Shown one piece after another: positions 11,251 to 21,905 of a stretch of DNA of 64,000 bases (within the stretch, counting starts at the first letter, position 1; each line of letters opens with the position of its first letter). The notes beneath the pieces were generated by a model, which saw nothing but the letters and a program-made list of their open reading frames with translations, made no database searches and had not been told where the DNA came from. The translations under genes were made by a program, and so were the position numbers. Source of the DNA: Parascedosporium putredinis (taxonomy: Eukaryota > Ascomycota > Sordariomycetes > Microascales > Microascaceae); contig CASHTG010000001.1 of NCBI GenBank assembly GCA_949357655.1, positions 2,914,001-2,978,000 on the forward strand, read 5' to 3'.

Positions 11251-13008
11251 GGGGAGAAAGACGGACAGACGTTGGCGTATATAGATAGTTTCCTCTTTTC
11301 CTTTTTCCTTTGTCCCTTGTCCTTTGTTACGACTTGGGGGATTCCTTTAGCGGGATGAGACTGTACTTCTCCTTTCTCTCTTTTATCCTTTCTCCGCGGA
11401 AAACCGCCTCGTGGAAGAGGCGGCGAGAGCGAGAGCGAGTCTTCAACGACGTAGCTCTTGAGTCGACTAACCCGCTGGTGTTTGATGTTCCTCTTGCTTA
11501 GTATATCATAAATAGAGATCATAAATAGAAGTGAAGAACAATAGTACTTTATCCGCGACTTGCCCGTGCAAGGTCAGTGTGGAAGTGACTAGTACTGCAT
11601 AGAGACTGCACTCGACCTCCACTCCATTGATCTATTGCATCAATTGATCTATGTAACCATGACGGTTGAGTCCAATTGAACGATGGACATTGAGTTGGGT
11701 GCTCAATTGATCCTTCCGTGGATGAGTAGCAGGGCCTTTGCCGAGTCTCCTTTTGCCCTGCGCCCGAACTGCGACCCTCCCCGGCCGTGCCTCGCCGTGA
11801 AGGGAAAGAGGAACCGGCAACCCCACTCTTCTCTCACAGCACAGCAGTTTCAAACCTCCGAGCCGCCTCGGAGACTTACAAGTACGAAGTACCACCAATT
11901 CGTGTGTCTCTCCTTCTCAATGCAGACATATTCCCCTCTGATTCGACGACTCGGTTCAAACAACTCTTGAACATAATCGTACGGTTACGACCGAGCGGCA
12001 CAAAAGGAGCAAACGGCAATTCGGCATTCAGGTATTCAACAGGGAACAAAGAGGGCGCGGGCGCATCTCTTCCAAATGCATATTGCGCTGAATCCTCGAC
12101 CGGCCATCCTTGAACAGTACAGTCACCTTTTTTCGTTATTCCCCTTTCCTTTCTTTTTCGGAGAGCTAAAACGAGCTCGTGAGGCTGATGGCCTTGATCT
12201 AGCTATGCTGCCGTTGTGTGTGGGATTAAACGCCATGGCGTTCGAGATTATCCCCCGGTCTGGAACGTGACTGAAGTCGTGCGTGAAGCACGGGGCTCAA
12301 GGTTGCGACAGCTTCACTTCGAGGTCGAGAGCCATTTCGTGGAAACAAGCGCAATCAATTTGTAGGGATTCCCTTGTTGGCTAGGGCCTGGCTGTTGATA
12401 TATGGAATTATTCATAATACCTATGAGGCCAAGCAGATTTATTCTTTGAAGCCAGTGGCACATCCTTTGGTCTCGGCAACCCAGATTATGCCTCCTTTTT
12501 CCCATGGTCACGATCGCCCGCCCCATGGCCCCCTGTAGGACGACCACGATTGCCCGAAAAGATGCGAAGAGAGGGAGATCTTGGAAGCTTTGTGGACAAC
12601 AAAAGAAGTAATCATGGTATGCGCTCCCACTCCTTCCCGTCGGGTTCCCTTGTTGAAAATCGGTCTCGGATCGCCCTCGACCCCACACTCGCCGTTGGGT
12701 TCGCTTGTCGCGTCAGACATGAAGTGTTTCGATGCCGCCAGGTCCTTTTGCCCTGGTGCTGGCCCTGCCAGGCCTCTTGTCTCAGATCACCTCAATTGAA
12801 CCTCCCAAGGGGCTGTGGAGGGGAACAGCAGCACCACCCGCACAGACGGCGAGGGCCTGGCCAGCTCTCCATTGCAGCGCATGGTGCTTCTCGCTGGCTC
12901 ACCCCATTCTCGACCCCCTTTGTGCCGCCCCTGGCCTAGAATAGTAAGACGTGGGCGAAAGAAGTAGTTGCCATGATAATAAAGTGAGCTGTTTGGAACA
13001 TCTCGTCG

Positions 13009-13070
13009 TGATTTCTCCCTTTTTTTTTTCTTTCTTTCCCTTTCCTTTACCACGCCCCTTTCTATTCTTT
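13009..13070 (+). promoter_or_regulatory. Pyrimidine-rich promoter tract of the secreted hydrolase gene
   Basis: Roughly 60 bases of almost pure C/T end about 45 bases before the ATG at 13117. CT tracts next to the transcription start are common in strongly expressed filamentous-fungal genes. Function is inferred from position and composition only. Confidence 0.4.
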
Positions 13071-13116
13071 TCTTTTCCATTATTCCATTTACCGTGGAAT
13101 TATTCTTGCGGAAAGG

Positions 13117-14270
13117 ATGTTGACCGTCCGCCCGTCTCTTTCTGCCCTGGTGGCACTTTTCTTTGCCCTTTCCGTCTTGTTCGGAGCAGCTGTCGAGGGT
13201 GCGCCCCAGCGCCAGAGGAACAGAAACGGCGGAAACAGGAACGGCGGAAATCGGAATAATAACGGCAACGGGAATGGCGCAACTGAACTGACCTCGCAAG
13301 AGCGCGCAGCTCAAATCCCCGACGGCATTTCGGAGGCGACTGACGGCTCTACGATCCTTGACCAGACGGTCACGGTCAAGTAAGTCCGAATCAACTCATC
13401 CCGTGCGCCGGGGAATGCATACATGCGCAGATTCAACTAACAGTCAATTTCTTTTTCTTTGTGCTATAGTGGCCTCGATCTCCGCTTCAAGATCAGCGGC
13501 CCCGCCAACCAATTCACCACCGCTTCCGGTGTCGACGGTGGCGCTCAAGCCCCGGGCACCCAGGGTACTCTCGGCCTCAACGTCCTCCTGCACGGAGACG
13601 GAGGCCAATCCTTCTTCGACTTCCCCAACCAAGCCATCCAGCAGAACTTGGCCGGAGTGGTCGTCCTTGCCCCGGACCCGAACCTATTCTGGGGCGGCGG
13701 CTCCGGTCTGGACCGCACCAACGGCGTGGCGCACGCCCAGGCCGTCAACGACCTCATCCTCGAAGTCCTCCCCCAGGTCATGGCTTTCGACCCTTCCAAC
13801 GTCTTCTTCACCGGTGTCTCGGGAGGCGCGCTCCTCCTCTCGGGTTTCTTCATCCCCCAGCACATGGCGAACTTCCCCGGCACCGGTGTCCTGCTCAACT
13901 GCGCCGCCATGGCGCCCCAGGTCAATTTCGTCAACGGCAACGCCGTCGCCCAATCGACCCGCATCCACTTCCAGAGCACCACCAACGAGCTCGAGCTCTT
14001 GCAGGGATCCATTCCCGAGTCCATCGTCGCCTACGAGCAGTTGGCCGTCGACGCCGGCCTGAGCAACGCCCAGATCAACGCCCTGCAGACCGTCGACAAC
14101 TCGCCCAACGGCGGGCACTGCGAGTTCGACGAGCAGGGCTTCGTCAGCGGCATCCAGCTCATGGCGGATAACTTCGCCACCATCATGCAAGGGGCAACGG
14201 CAACGTCCGCGGCATTGGAAACGTGCTGAACGGCGTTGTCGGGAACGAGAATCTGGTCTTTGCCGCTTGA
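13117..14270 (+). CDS. Secreted alpha/beta-hydrolase-like protein (often mislabelled cyclin-like F-box)
   Basis: A signal peptide (hydrophobic residues about 8-25, ending GAAVEGA) is followed by an Arg/Asn/Gly-rich low-complexity stretch (RNGGN repeats) and a globular domain. Intron 13380-13469 (gtaagt..tag) joins VKNGLDLRF. The domain has LLHGDGGQSFFDFP, APDPNLFWGGGSG and the nucleophile-elbow-like GVSGG, which suggest an alpha/beta hydrolase fold; a late NGGHCEF could supply the His. From memory, close homologues in fungal databases are often named cyclin-like F-box protein, which the sequence does not support. The frame as read stops at 14229, but gggg at 14191-14194 appears one G short. 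With that base the tail reads GNVLNGVVGNENLVFAA and stops at 14268-14270, giving about 354 residues. Substrate unknown. Confidence 0.78.
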
Positions 14271-14790
14271 AACTAGGGCGCGGGCCGACTCGTAAAAAAA
14301 AAAGTTGATATAATGGGAGAGAGCTTGGAAAAGAGATTCCTTCCGTCTCGTTTATGTACTGTATAAATGCGATCAAGCACATATGCTGGCAGACGCTAGC
14401 TTGTCATCTAGGAATAGACGGCCACAATGCACAAACATGAAGAAAAAAAGAGAAAAGAAAAAAGGCCTTTGTGACACCCGTCAAGGTGAACATGAATATG
14501 ATGAAGGTCCCTCTTCAGTGAAACAGTGCACTTGATGATGTTGTTTGTAGAAGACGCATTTCTAAGGTGCCACAAGATATTCACAATCAAAAATTCTATA
14601 CCCCTCCTGATTTATCTGAGATAAAAAAAAGTTTGATATTGTTTGCACCAAAGGCGTATCGAAAAAGCATAGACAAGGTGCTTGAATGGCTAACTGATCT
14701 AGATATTGAGTCCCCTCCATCCTCTGCGAAAGCAGGCCAAAAAATGACTAAAAAACAAACCAGCCTACTTTTTTCTTCGATTTTCTCCTC
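14271..14790. other. Convergent intergenic spacer
   Basis: About 520 bases between the ends of two convergent genes. A-rich with several AATAAA-like sites; nothing else seen. It should hold both 3' UTRs. Confidence 0.5.
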
Positions 14791-16954
14791 CTACAACTTG
14801 GCACCCTGAGCCCTCCTGGCCTCCTTCTCCTTATCCCTCAGCATTCTCCTCAAGATCTTACCGCTAGGGCTCTTGGGAATGACGTCGATGAATTCGACGC
14901 CGCCCTTGAGCCACTTGTGCCTAGCCTTGTGTTCCTCGACATACTTGGCAATGTTTTTGGCCAGCTCTTCGTCAGATTGGCCCTGGGCACCACTGCCCTT
15001 GACAACAAAGGCCTTGGGCACCTCGCCGGCGCGCTCGTCCGGAACTTGGATGACGGCGCAGTCGGAAACGAGGGGGCTGGTGAGGAGATGGGCCTCGAGC
15101 TCCGCAGGGGCAACTTGGTGGCCCTTGACCTTGATAAGCTCCTTGATACGGTCAACGATGACGAGGTGCTCGTTGCCGGAAGGGGCGAGGCGCATGACGA
15201 CCTCGTCACCGGTCCTGATCCATCTGCCGTCTTCGTGGTGGACAAAAGTCTCCGAGTTGGCCTTCTCGTTGTTGAGGTAGCCCAGGACAACCGACGGGCT
15301 CTGGATGTACAACTCTCCGGGGGTATCGTACTTGGTGACCTCGTTGCCCTCGAAATCAATGAGCTTGGCGGCGGCGCCGGGAACCAGCGATCCAGAGGTT
15401 CCGGCTAGGGGTCGGCCTCGCTTGTTGTGGCGACGGCGGTGGAGGTTTCCGTCATACCATAGCCCTGGCAGATGCGCCAGTGGGGCCAGATCTTCAGAAC
15501 CTCGTCGATGGTTTCGCTGCCGAGGGGAGCGGCACCACTGTAGAGGACGCGGAGGGAAGAGACGTCGTACTTGGAGATGAGGGCCTGGTTGCGGAGGAGG
15601 GCGATGATGATGGGGGCACCTGCGAAAGGCGCGTGTTAGAACAGGAGACGGCTGGTACAAATTGAGTTTCTGAACCGGGGCGGACTTACAATGCACATTT
15701 GCTGGATCTTGTGCGTCTGGACGGCATTGAGAAGCGCGGGGAGCTCGAACTTTGGGAGAACGATAACGCCATCTCCCTGTAAGTGCCGACGTGGCATACC
15801 ACGACGAGAGCGTAGATGTGGCTGAAGGGAAGCAGTCCGAGGGTGACTTGGGTGTCGACCTTGCTCTTCTTGCGGGCCACGCTCTCATAGGTGGAGACTT
15901 GGAGGACGTTGGCAATAACATTGACGTGGGAGATCATGACGGCTTTCTACATTTAATTTCATCGGGGGCCAGGTGGCCAAACATGGTTAGCTGACGGCTC
16001 ACAAAGGGCTCGGAATCCAGACGCCGCAGGGGGACGCGGGGTGGAGGGGCTGGAGGGGGCCGATCACTTACGGGCAAACCGGAGGTGCCGCTCGAGTAGC
16101 ACAAGTAGGCAGGTTGCCTCGCGCCCTGGCCCTTGTTCCACTTCAGGGGTTCGAGCTCGGGGAGCTTTTGGCCCTCACGGACCAAGTCGTCGGCGGTGAC
16201 GAACCCGTCGACCTTGGCTCCGGCAACCTCGAGGATGAAGATCTTGTCGCGGGCGAGACCGGCGGCATCAGCAGCCTTGAGAGCATTCTCAAGAAGGGGC
16301 GCGCAGGTGAAGAGGGCACGGGCGCCGGAAGATTTGAGCTGGTGCTCAAGCTCCGCGGCGGAATACGCGGCGCTGGCCGGTGTGACTATACCAGATAGGC
16401 GGTGGACCGCATGGCTGACGGGAACGTAATCGATCTAGAAAGGGCGATCGTATGGTTAGCACACATAGTCATAGTGACTAGTTTACCAGAGGATTTCAAG
16501 GGCCAAGGTTGTGCAGAAGAAATATAGGCCTAGACAAAAGGGAAAAAAAAAAAGAAAAAGGAAGGTTGATTGCAAACGTACAGTGTTGACGGCATATACA
16601 GCGACAACCTTGTCCCAAGGCGTGTCTTCGTTGGGGGAGATGCCGAGGTGCTTGGCGATGGCGCGCGACAAAAATGTGGTGCGCTGCTTGGCCTCCTGAG
16701 CTGTGTAGGTCTTGCCAGTAAGACCGCAGGTATAGGGGTTGACCGAGGCATTGAGAGGCTTGCGACCATAACGCTCATCGCTCATAAACTGCTCTAAAGT
16801 GATGGAGTCGGGAATAGCTGCACGGAGACACACACGCGAGCACGCGCGCCAGTGTCTTGTTAGCAAAACCCAACCCACGATGAGTGTGCTTTGAGTGCGG
16901 ATATGTTCACGAACCTGGGAGCTGGGGAACCCAGGAGGGCGGGAAGAAAACCAT
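14791..16954 (-). CDS. 4-coumarate-CoA-ligase-like acyl-CoA synthetase, peroxisomal
   Basis: Adenylate-forming ligase that would activate an aryl or fatty acid to its CoA thioester. Five exons: 16954-16915, 16817-16582, 16434-16072, 15946-15690 and 15619-14791, all with GT..AG introns. The ATP P-loop YSSGTSGLP continues across an intron into KAVMISH. Later motifs are GYGMTETST, GTSGSLVPG, TGDEVV, DRIKELIKVKG and PKSPSGKILRR with the catalytic Lys. The protein ends GAKL, so AKL is a PTS1-like peroxisomal signal. Three homopolymer runs look one base short: ccc 15775-15777, ggggg 15612-15616 and gggg 15408-15411. With them restored the coding length is exactly 576 codons including stop, normal for fungal 4CL-like proteins. 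Acid specificity cannot be read from sequence. Confidence 0.88.
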
Positions 16955-18942
16955 GTTGGCGAAGGTGGGGAGAAGGGAGAAGGGAGAAGGGGGGAGGAAT
17001 GGAAGTGATGGTATCGCAAGACAAGATTTAGCAGCGTAGGCACCTCGCCGGATGGTGAGCAAACAGAGGAAAAGAAACGCGACAAGGGAAAATGGTGGAC
17101 GAGGTTGAGAGCGTGAGAGGGGAGTGAATGGCGGCACGCAAGGGTCGTCTGGCAGCAGGTCCTAGTATTAAATCCATCCGCTCTGTCGTCTCGACCAACG
17201 CACTAGTCGCAATGGAGTTGTCAACGTCACTGTTCCGAGGCACAGCTTGGTAGCGCAACCCCACACCGAGCAGGCCGGCCGGAAGCTTGTCGAGCAGATT
17301 GGCAGAGCATTTCTGGGGGTCGATCCTCCCATCGCCCCCGCAGGACAATACCCCACAGTCGACGCGGAAGCTTGAAGCGTACATGCAAGAATAGTCGAAT
17401 AGTAGCGACGGTGTTTGGAGCAAGGTCCTCGGCTCCTAGGCTCGGGATTCGGTAATCCAGGTCGAGCTTAAACGCCCCCAATCATCGAACCCCCTTTTGC
17501 TGAACAAGATCCATTAATTACTGGGGACTGGTCAGCTCAACCAGGCTTAGTGGAGGCGGACAACGAACGAACATTCAATGGATCCATACTATCCAACGTC
17601 TCTCCGTCTCCTTCCCCTCTCCCCCTTCTCCCCATTTCCCGCATCTCCCTATCCGACATATCCTTTTGAAATTGATATTATTGGTCTCTTGTGTGACTTG
17701 TGTGGAGATTTCCGAACTGGTTCAAGTAACCCGACGTCGGCGACAACTCCAACTGTTTGGAGATCTTTGGGGAACTCGATGTAATAAAATAAAAAATTAG
17801 GAGGGGGTCTAGCAGAGACAGACCAGGATACCCCGAATCGGATAGCCATCAATTCGAATCCGGTGCACCACACCCTGCTTTTTGGCCACGCGAGCATTAC
17901 CGACCTCGGGGAAATCTAACCCAAAAACAGAAGAAGGCAAGAAAGGGTACATGAACCAAATTGGAAAAGAAAAGCAAAGTTGATCTATCTCTACGATTGT
18001 GGCTTGGATTTCAAAACGGAAGGTACGAAGTAGCTGTGCTCGTCTTTCGATGTTGGTGGCGAGCGTGGGGGCTTTCTTTCTTTTCAAGGGCCAAGTTCCT
18101 GAGTCTCGAAGCTATATCAATTTCAGATTGCATGTCAAGCAAATAACAAAGTTTGTTTCTATGAGTATCTGTATTGATGACTTGGAAGTTGTGGCATAAA
18201 GGGATTGACTCAAGGTTAACTTGTTGATGCAAACTTAGTCTTGATCAATCCATCAGTCTATAGATCTGCAGATGTGTATTCATCCATCCATTAGATTCAT
18301 CTAATATCTCATCTAATACCTGAAATGGAAGAGGAAGGTGTGCTTGACTTTATTCCTCGTTATCCCTCTAGTATATGCCTTCTAAGAAAGAGCAGCCCCC
18401 ACCATCTACAGTATCATTGAAAACTACCTATTCAAAGTAAAATATCCCTCGTTCCTTTCTCTTATGATAGTTCTTTTGGTGAGTTTGCCTAGCTATATAT
18501 ATCTCTCTCGAGTTGGTCGTTCTCCTAGCCCTTTTCTTTCTCCCCTTCTCCCTTTCTTCGTGATACCCCCAATCTCCTGCGAAGCGCTCAAGAAGATAAG
18601 GAAAACGAGAACTTCAGGTATGGCGCTCAACATCATCATCATCATTCCACATCTTTCGAGGTCGAGATAGGTATTCTACCTCGAAGGCTCATCCCAACCC
18701 CTGCCTTTTATAGCTCCTCCCTATACCACCTTTCACCAGCACGTAATGGTTGATGGCATCGCCAGTATTGTTCCTGCACAATCAGCTATATGTAGCGTCC
18801 TAACAAATCTCCCGTCTGAACCTGAGCTATGCCTGATACTACATTTTCACGCCTGCGGAAGTATACTAATACGTCAGCTCTACACTAGGCAGCGTATTCA
18901 CAAGAGGGCTACCTTATATATCAGGGAAATTATAGCTAAATA
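16955..18942. other. Divergent promoter region, ligase gene and AlkB-like gene
   Basis: About 2 kb separating two divergent genes; no gene recognised. The right half (about 17700-18950) is richer in A/T than its surroundings. The palindrome ATGGATCCAT lies at 17578-17587. Possible frames are short and without motifs. Confidence 0.5.
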
Positions 18943-21252
18943 ATGCCTAAAGGCATCAAAAGAGCGAGAAGCTCTTTGGAGGCTGAGGGGTCGGGGGCGC
19001 CTTGCAAAAGCGCCTGAAAACTGACAAAGATATTGAGGGCTGCCAGCAGCCTAGCTCCCCGAGCTTCCAAAAGCCACGGGGTGCCGCCTGTCTGGGCCGA
19101 CAAGAGGCAAAGTCTTTGCAGTGCATTGCCGTATTATAAAGGATATCAATCTGGGGGCTATACCTCTAATGGGGTCCTCTTGGGGAGTCTCCTCGACGGA
19201 TTTCCCGCTGTAAGAGATGTGGTTGATCCAGAAGGAGTTATAATCATGAACGTGTAAGTAACATCACTCGTAAGCGCTCGGTTGGGTCAACTTTTGGCTA
19301 AAAAAGGCTACAGCGGTGGAGGTCGAGACGTTGTTGGCAACGACGTTTCGAGTTCAAGAGGGCGATTGCGGGACCAGGGTCGGCCTGTTATGCTCGTGGG
19401 CTGCATTGCTGCACAGGCGATAAACCAGTATATAGCCATCATTGTTGGTAAGTTGAGCCACAAAAAAGGTAGCCAGCTAGGGCGCGCCAAATCTAACAAC
19501 GGGCTTTAGGCGAATCGAGTCCGCTCATGCCAACAAGAATGCCGCATGCCTACAACGTCCTTGACTGGTATTTTATCACCGATATTTGGGCCGAGAGGGA
19601 CGAAAACGGTTTCAAGTATTGGAAAATTCGGCTTCAGGTTGCCGACCTGGAGAAGAGCCCTTGGTGGTCCCCGCCGGTTCGGATGGGCTGTTAAAGCCTG
19701 GCCCGGGTGACTATGTTGCCCCAGCTTGTGTTTGCGAAGGCTGTGGGCAGATTTCCAAGCAGATCTTTGTCCAGAAATGGTTCTGTTTGAACTACGACTG
19801 CTCGAGCTTTTTCGAGCTTGGCGAGGTTAAGTTTTCCGAGCTTCAATACTCGACCGAATTCTTGAGGGAGAGGGTTCTATATAGCGGCAAGGAACCCGCC
19901 AGCCCAAGAGGAGAAAGGGAGTTCCCTCCCGGCCTTGTTCCGGCGATACCAACTCTCTCGGAGGGAGAGGCGGGCACTGAAAAGCATTTTAAGCAAGGAT
20001 TGGTCTGTCCACAGTGCTTCGGATGCTCTTCTCGAAGTCATTGGGCTGGGTGGTTTTGCGAAAATGGCGAGTGCGGGTTCCACCTCGAGAGTGCAATGAG
20101 GCCAATCCCAATCTCGTCTATTGATAGTCACGCCATCAGAAATAAGTTTGGGGATCGTCGCACTATCGTCCACAAAGGCATGGCGAAAATGTCCAAGACG
20201 TTTACCGCCGAAGGATACGAAGTCACGATTACTCCCCTTCTTGACCTACTTAATGACCGCGTGGATGCCAAGGGGGTAGTGGGGGTACTGGCGCACTTTC
20301 GCCCATCTGCGGAGACGAGGGCCGCCCTGAATGGTCCAGATGATGGCTTCAAACTCCTCCACGAGCACGCAAAGAGAGACGACTGGATGCGGCTCCCAGT
20401 GAGGCACAAGGGGAGTAAGTACACCAGCCCCAGCGATCTAAACGGCTCAAGAACAAGATGGGAGAGGGCGGATACTAAGATGTCTTTAGGAAAAAGCGAG
20501 ATTCTCACAAGCCATTTTGTTCAGAACTATGGCGCCCCGTACAAGTACGTCGTCTCCGTAGCCTCCAAGAGTTTTGAAAATGCCCCAGATGTCATCCTTC
20601 GAGCGCTTTTGAGGATGACATGGGCGGGCAGACAAGTGATGGAGGGTGCGAGTAAGTCGATAAAGGCACTGGAGGGTGATGGAAAGATCAAAGTGGCCCA
20701 GCCACTGGGATTTGACTTTGTCGAGTTTAACGAGCTCCTCGCCCTCGGCTATTTTGAGGACGATAAAATAAGTGCAAGTCATCTCCGCCTTTGCCCCTTC
20801 GTAACGATTGCCCTTCCTTGCTAACGCTGAGAAGTGGCATGATGACGGGGAAGATACGTTGGGGCCTACGGTGGCTACACTGTCCCTCGGCTCGCCGTCA
20901 ACCATGTCATTCAGGCCCAAACTGAAAGGCAAAGACAAAAAGGGCAATACCTCGGTCTTGGATCTACGTCTCCTGCACGGGGACATTGTGGTCATGCACG
21001 GGACCGACATTCACCGGTGCTACGAGGTAGGGCCCAAGTCCACTGTATACATATTCTCAAGCTCGGGCCTAACCGCTGTTTAAATTGTAGCATCGCGTCG
21101 TCCCCCACGGAAAGCGTCGGTTTGCGTTGACGAGTCGTCATATCAGTCTTGACAAGCTCGATTCAGATCAAGACCGGAAACTTGCCTGTGAGCTTGGGGC
21201 TATTCCAGAGAGGGCGCTTCAGCCCGATTATTTCCCCATCTGCCAGGTGTAG
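18943..21252 (+). CDS. AlkB-like 2OG-Fe(II) dioxygenase with two Cys4 zinc ribbons
   Basis: Predicted nucleic-acid or protein demethylase/hydroxylase using 2-oxoglutarate and Fe(II). An N-terminal block (LPYYKGYQSGGYTSNGV) leads to VLDWYFITDIWAE. Two Cys4 modules follow: CEGCGQ..WFCLNYDC and CPQCFGC..WFCENGEC. The dioxygenase core has WHDDGED (HxD iron ligands), then LSLGSPSTMSFRPK, HGDIVVMHGTD, the distal His in YE|HRVVPHGK and RFALTSR for 2OG binding. Introns: 19254-19313, 19448-19509, about 20771-20831 (boundary needs a one-base adjustment) and 21027-21090. cccc at 19669-19672 appears one C short. The start is uncertain: ATG 18943 begins a Lys/Arg-rich leader, but a TGA near 19015 must be bypassed, perhaps by further indels; the frame is secure from about 19100. 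Stop at 21250-21252. The substrate is not known to me. Confidence 0.75.
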
Positions 21253-21905
21253 CCTGACGTTGATACAACAAAAGGTGCTCCTGAGGCGCGTCAAATTTTG
21301 AAATTCGGTTCTTCGATCTAGATCTATAGGCGGAACCCCATCTGCATGAGTGGCGCAGTAATATTTGATAGCAAGCCTATGTCCTGGTTTTCTCCAGCTT
21401 ACGGGACTGCTTCTTTCTTTCCTAGTTTAAGAGTTTAAGGTCACAGGTATTTGGGTCGGGTATTCGGCTGGGACAAGCATGCGGACGAGCTAACGGTGAT
21501 GGGGGTTTTTTCTTTTTTGGGCCTCAATCTCTTTTTTCTTTCTATTTTTCCTTCTTTCTTCTCTTGATACCCATAAATATGAAGCCAAAGGGCACTTCAT
21601 TCGTCTTTAGGGACCCACGGGGTGGGGAGGCTGGTGAATTGGGTGGCGGTTCACGGGTTGGGCGTAACGTAGGCAAAGGAAACGTAGGCGGAGCACGAAG
21701 GGTGACGGCGGCCGTAGCGAGGAGGATACGACGCGCGGACCCATGATTATTCGTTTATTAAAGACGTAAATACATATCTATAAATGACACGCCAGGAGCC
21801 GATGCAAATCATCGTTCACTAGGAGTTATAATGCGAGCGTATATGCTCAAAAGGGGGTATCACCTGCTGGTTCAGCCAAATGCGGAGGCTCACCCACTTC
21901 TCCAT
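21253..21905. other. Convergent intergenic spacer
   Basis: About 650 bases between the AlkB-like and protease stops. T-rich around 21500-21560; no gene or recognised site. Confidence 0.5.

Larger units (their letters stand above)
11200..13116. other. Intergenic region between thioesterase and secreted hydrolase genes
   Basis: About 1.9 kb with no recognisable gene. It contains a GA microsatellite (11229-11250) in the thioesterase 3' UTR, two copies of TCAATTGATC (11640-11649, 11703-11712) and a pyrimidine tract before the next start. Confidence 0.55.

Noticed and set aside
17168..17481. Extra upstream exons of the 4CL-like gene
   Set aside because: The ATG at 16954 gives the normal N-terminus and the exons already sum to a full-length protein.
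17819..17880. tRNA-like attcgaatccgg T-loop sequence
   Set aside because: The flanking bases do not pair to form a T stem, and no D or anticodon arm could be folded by eye.
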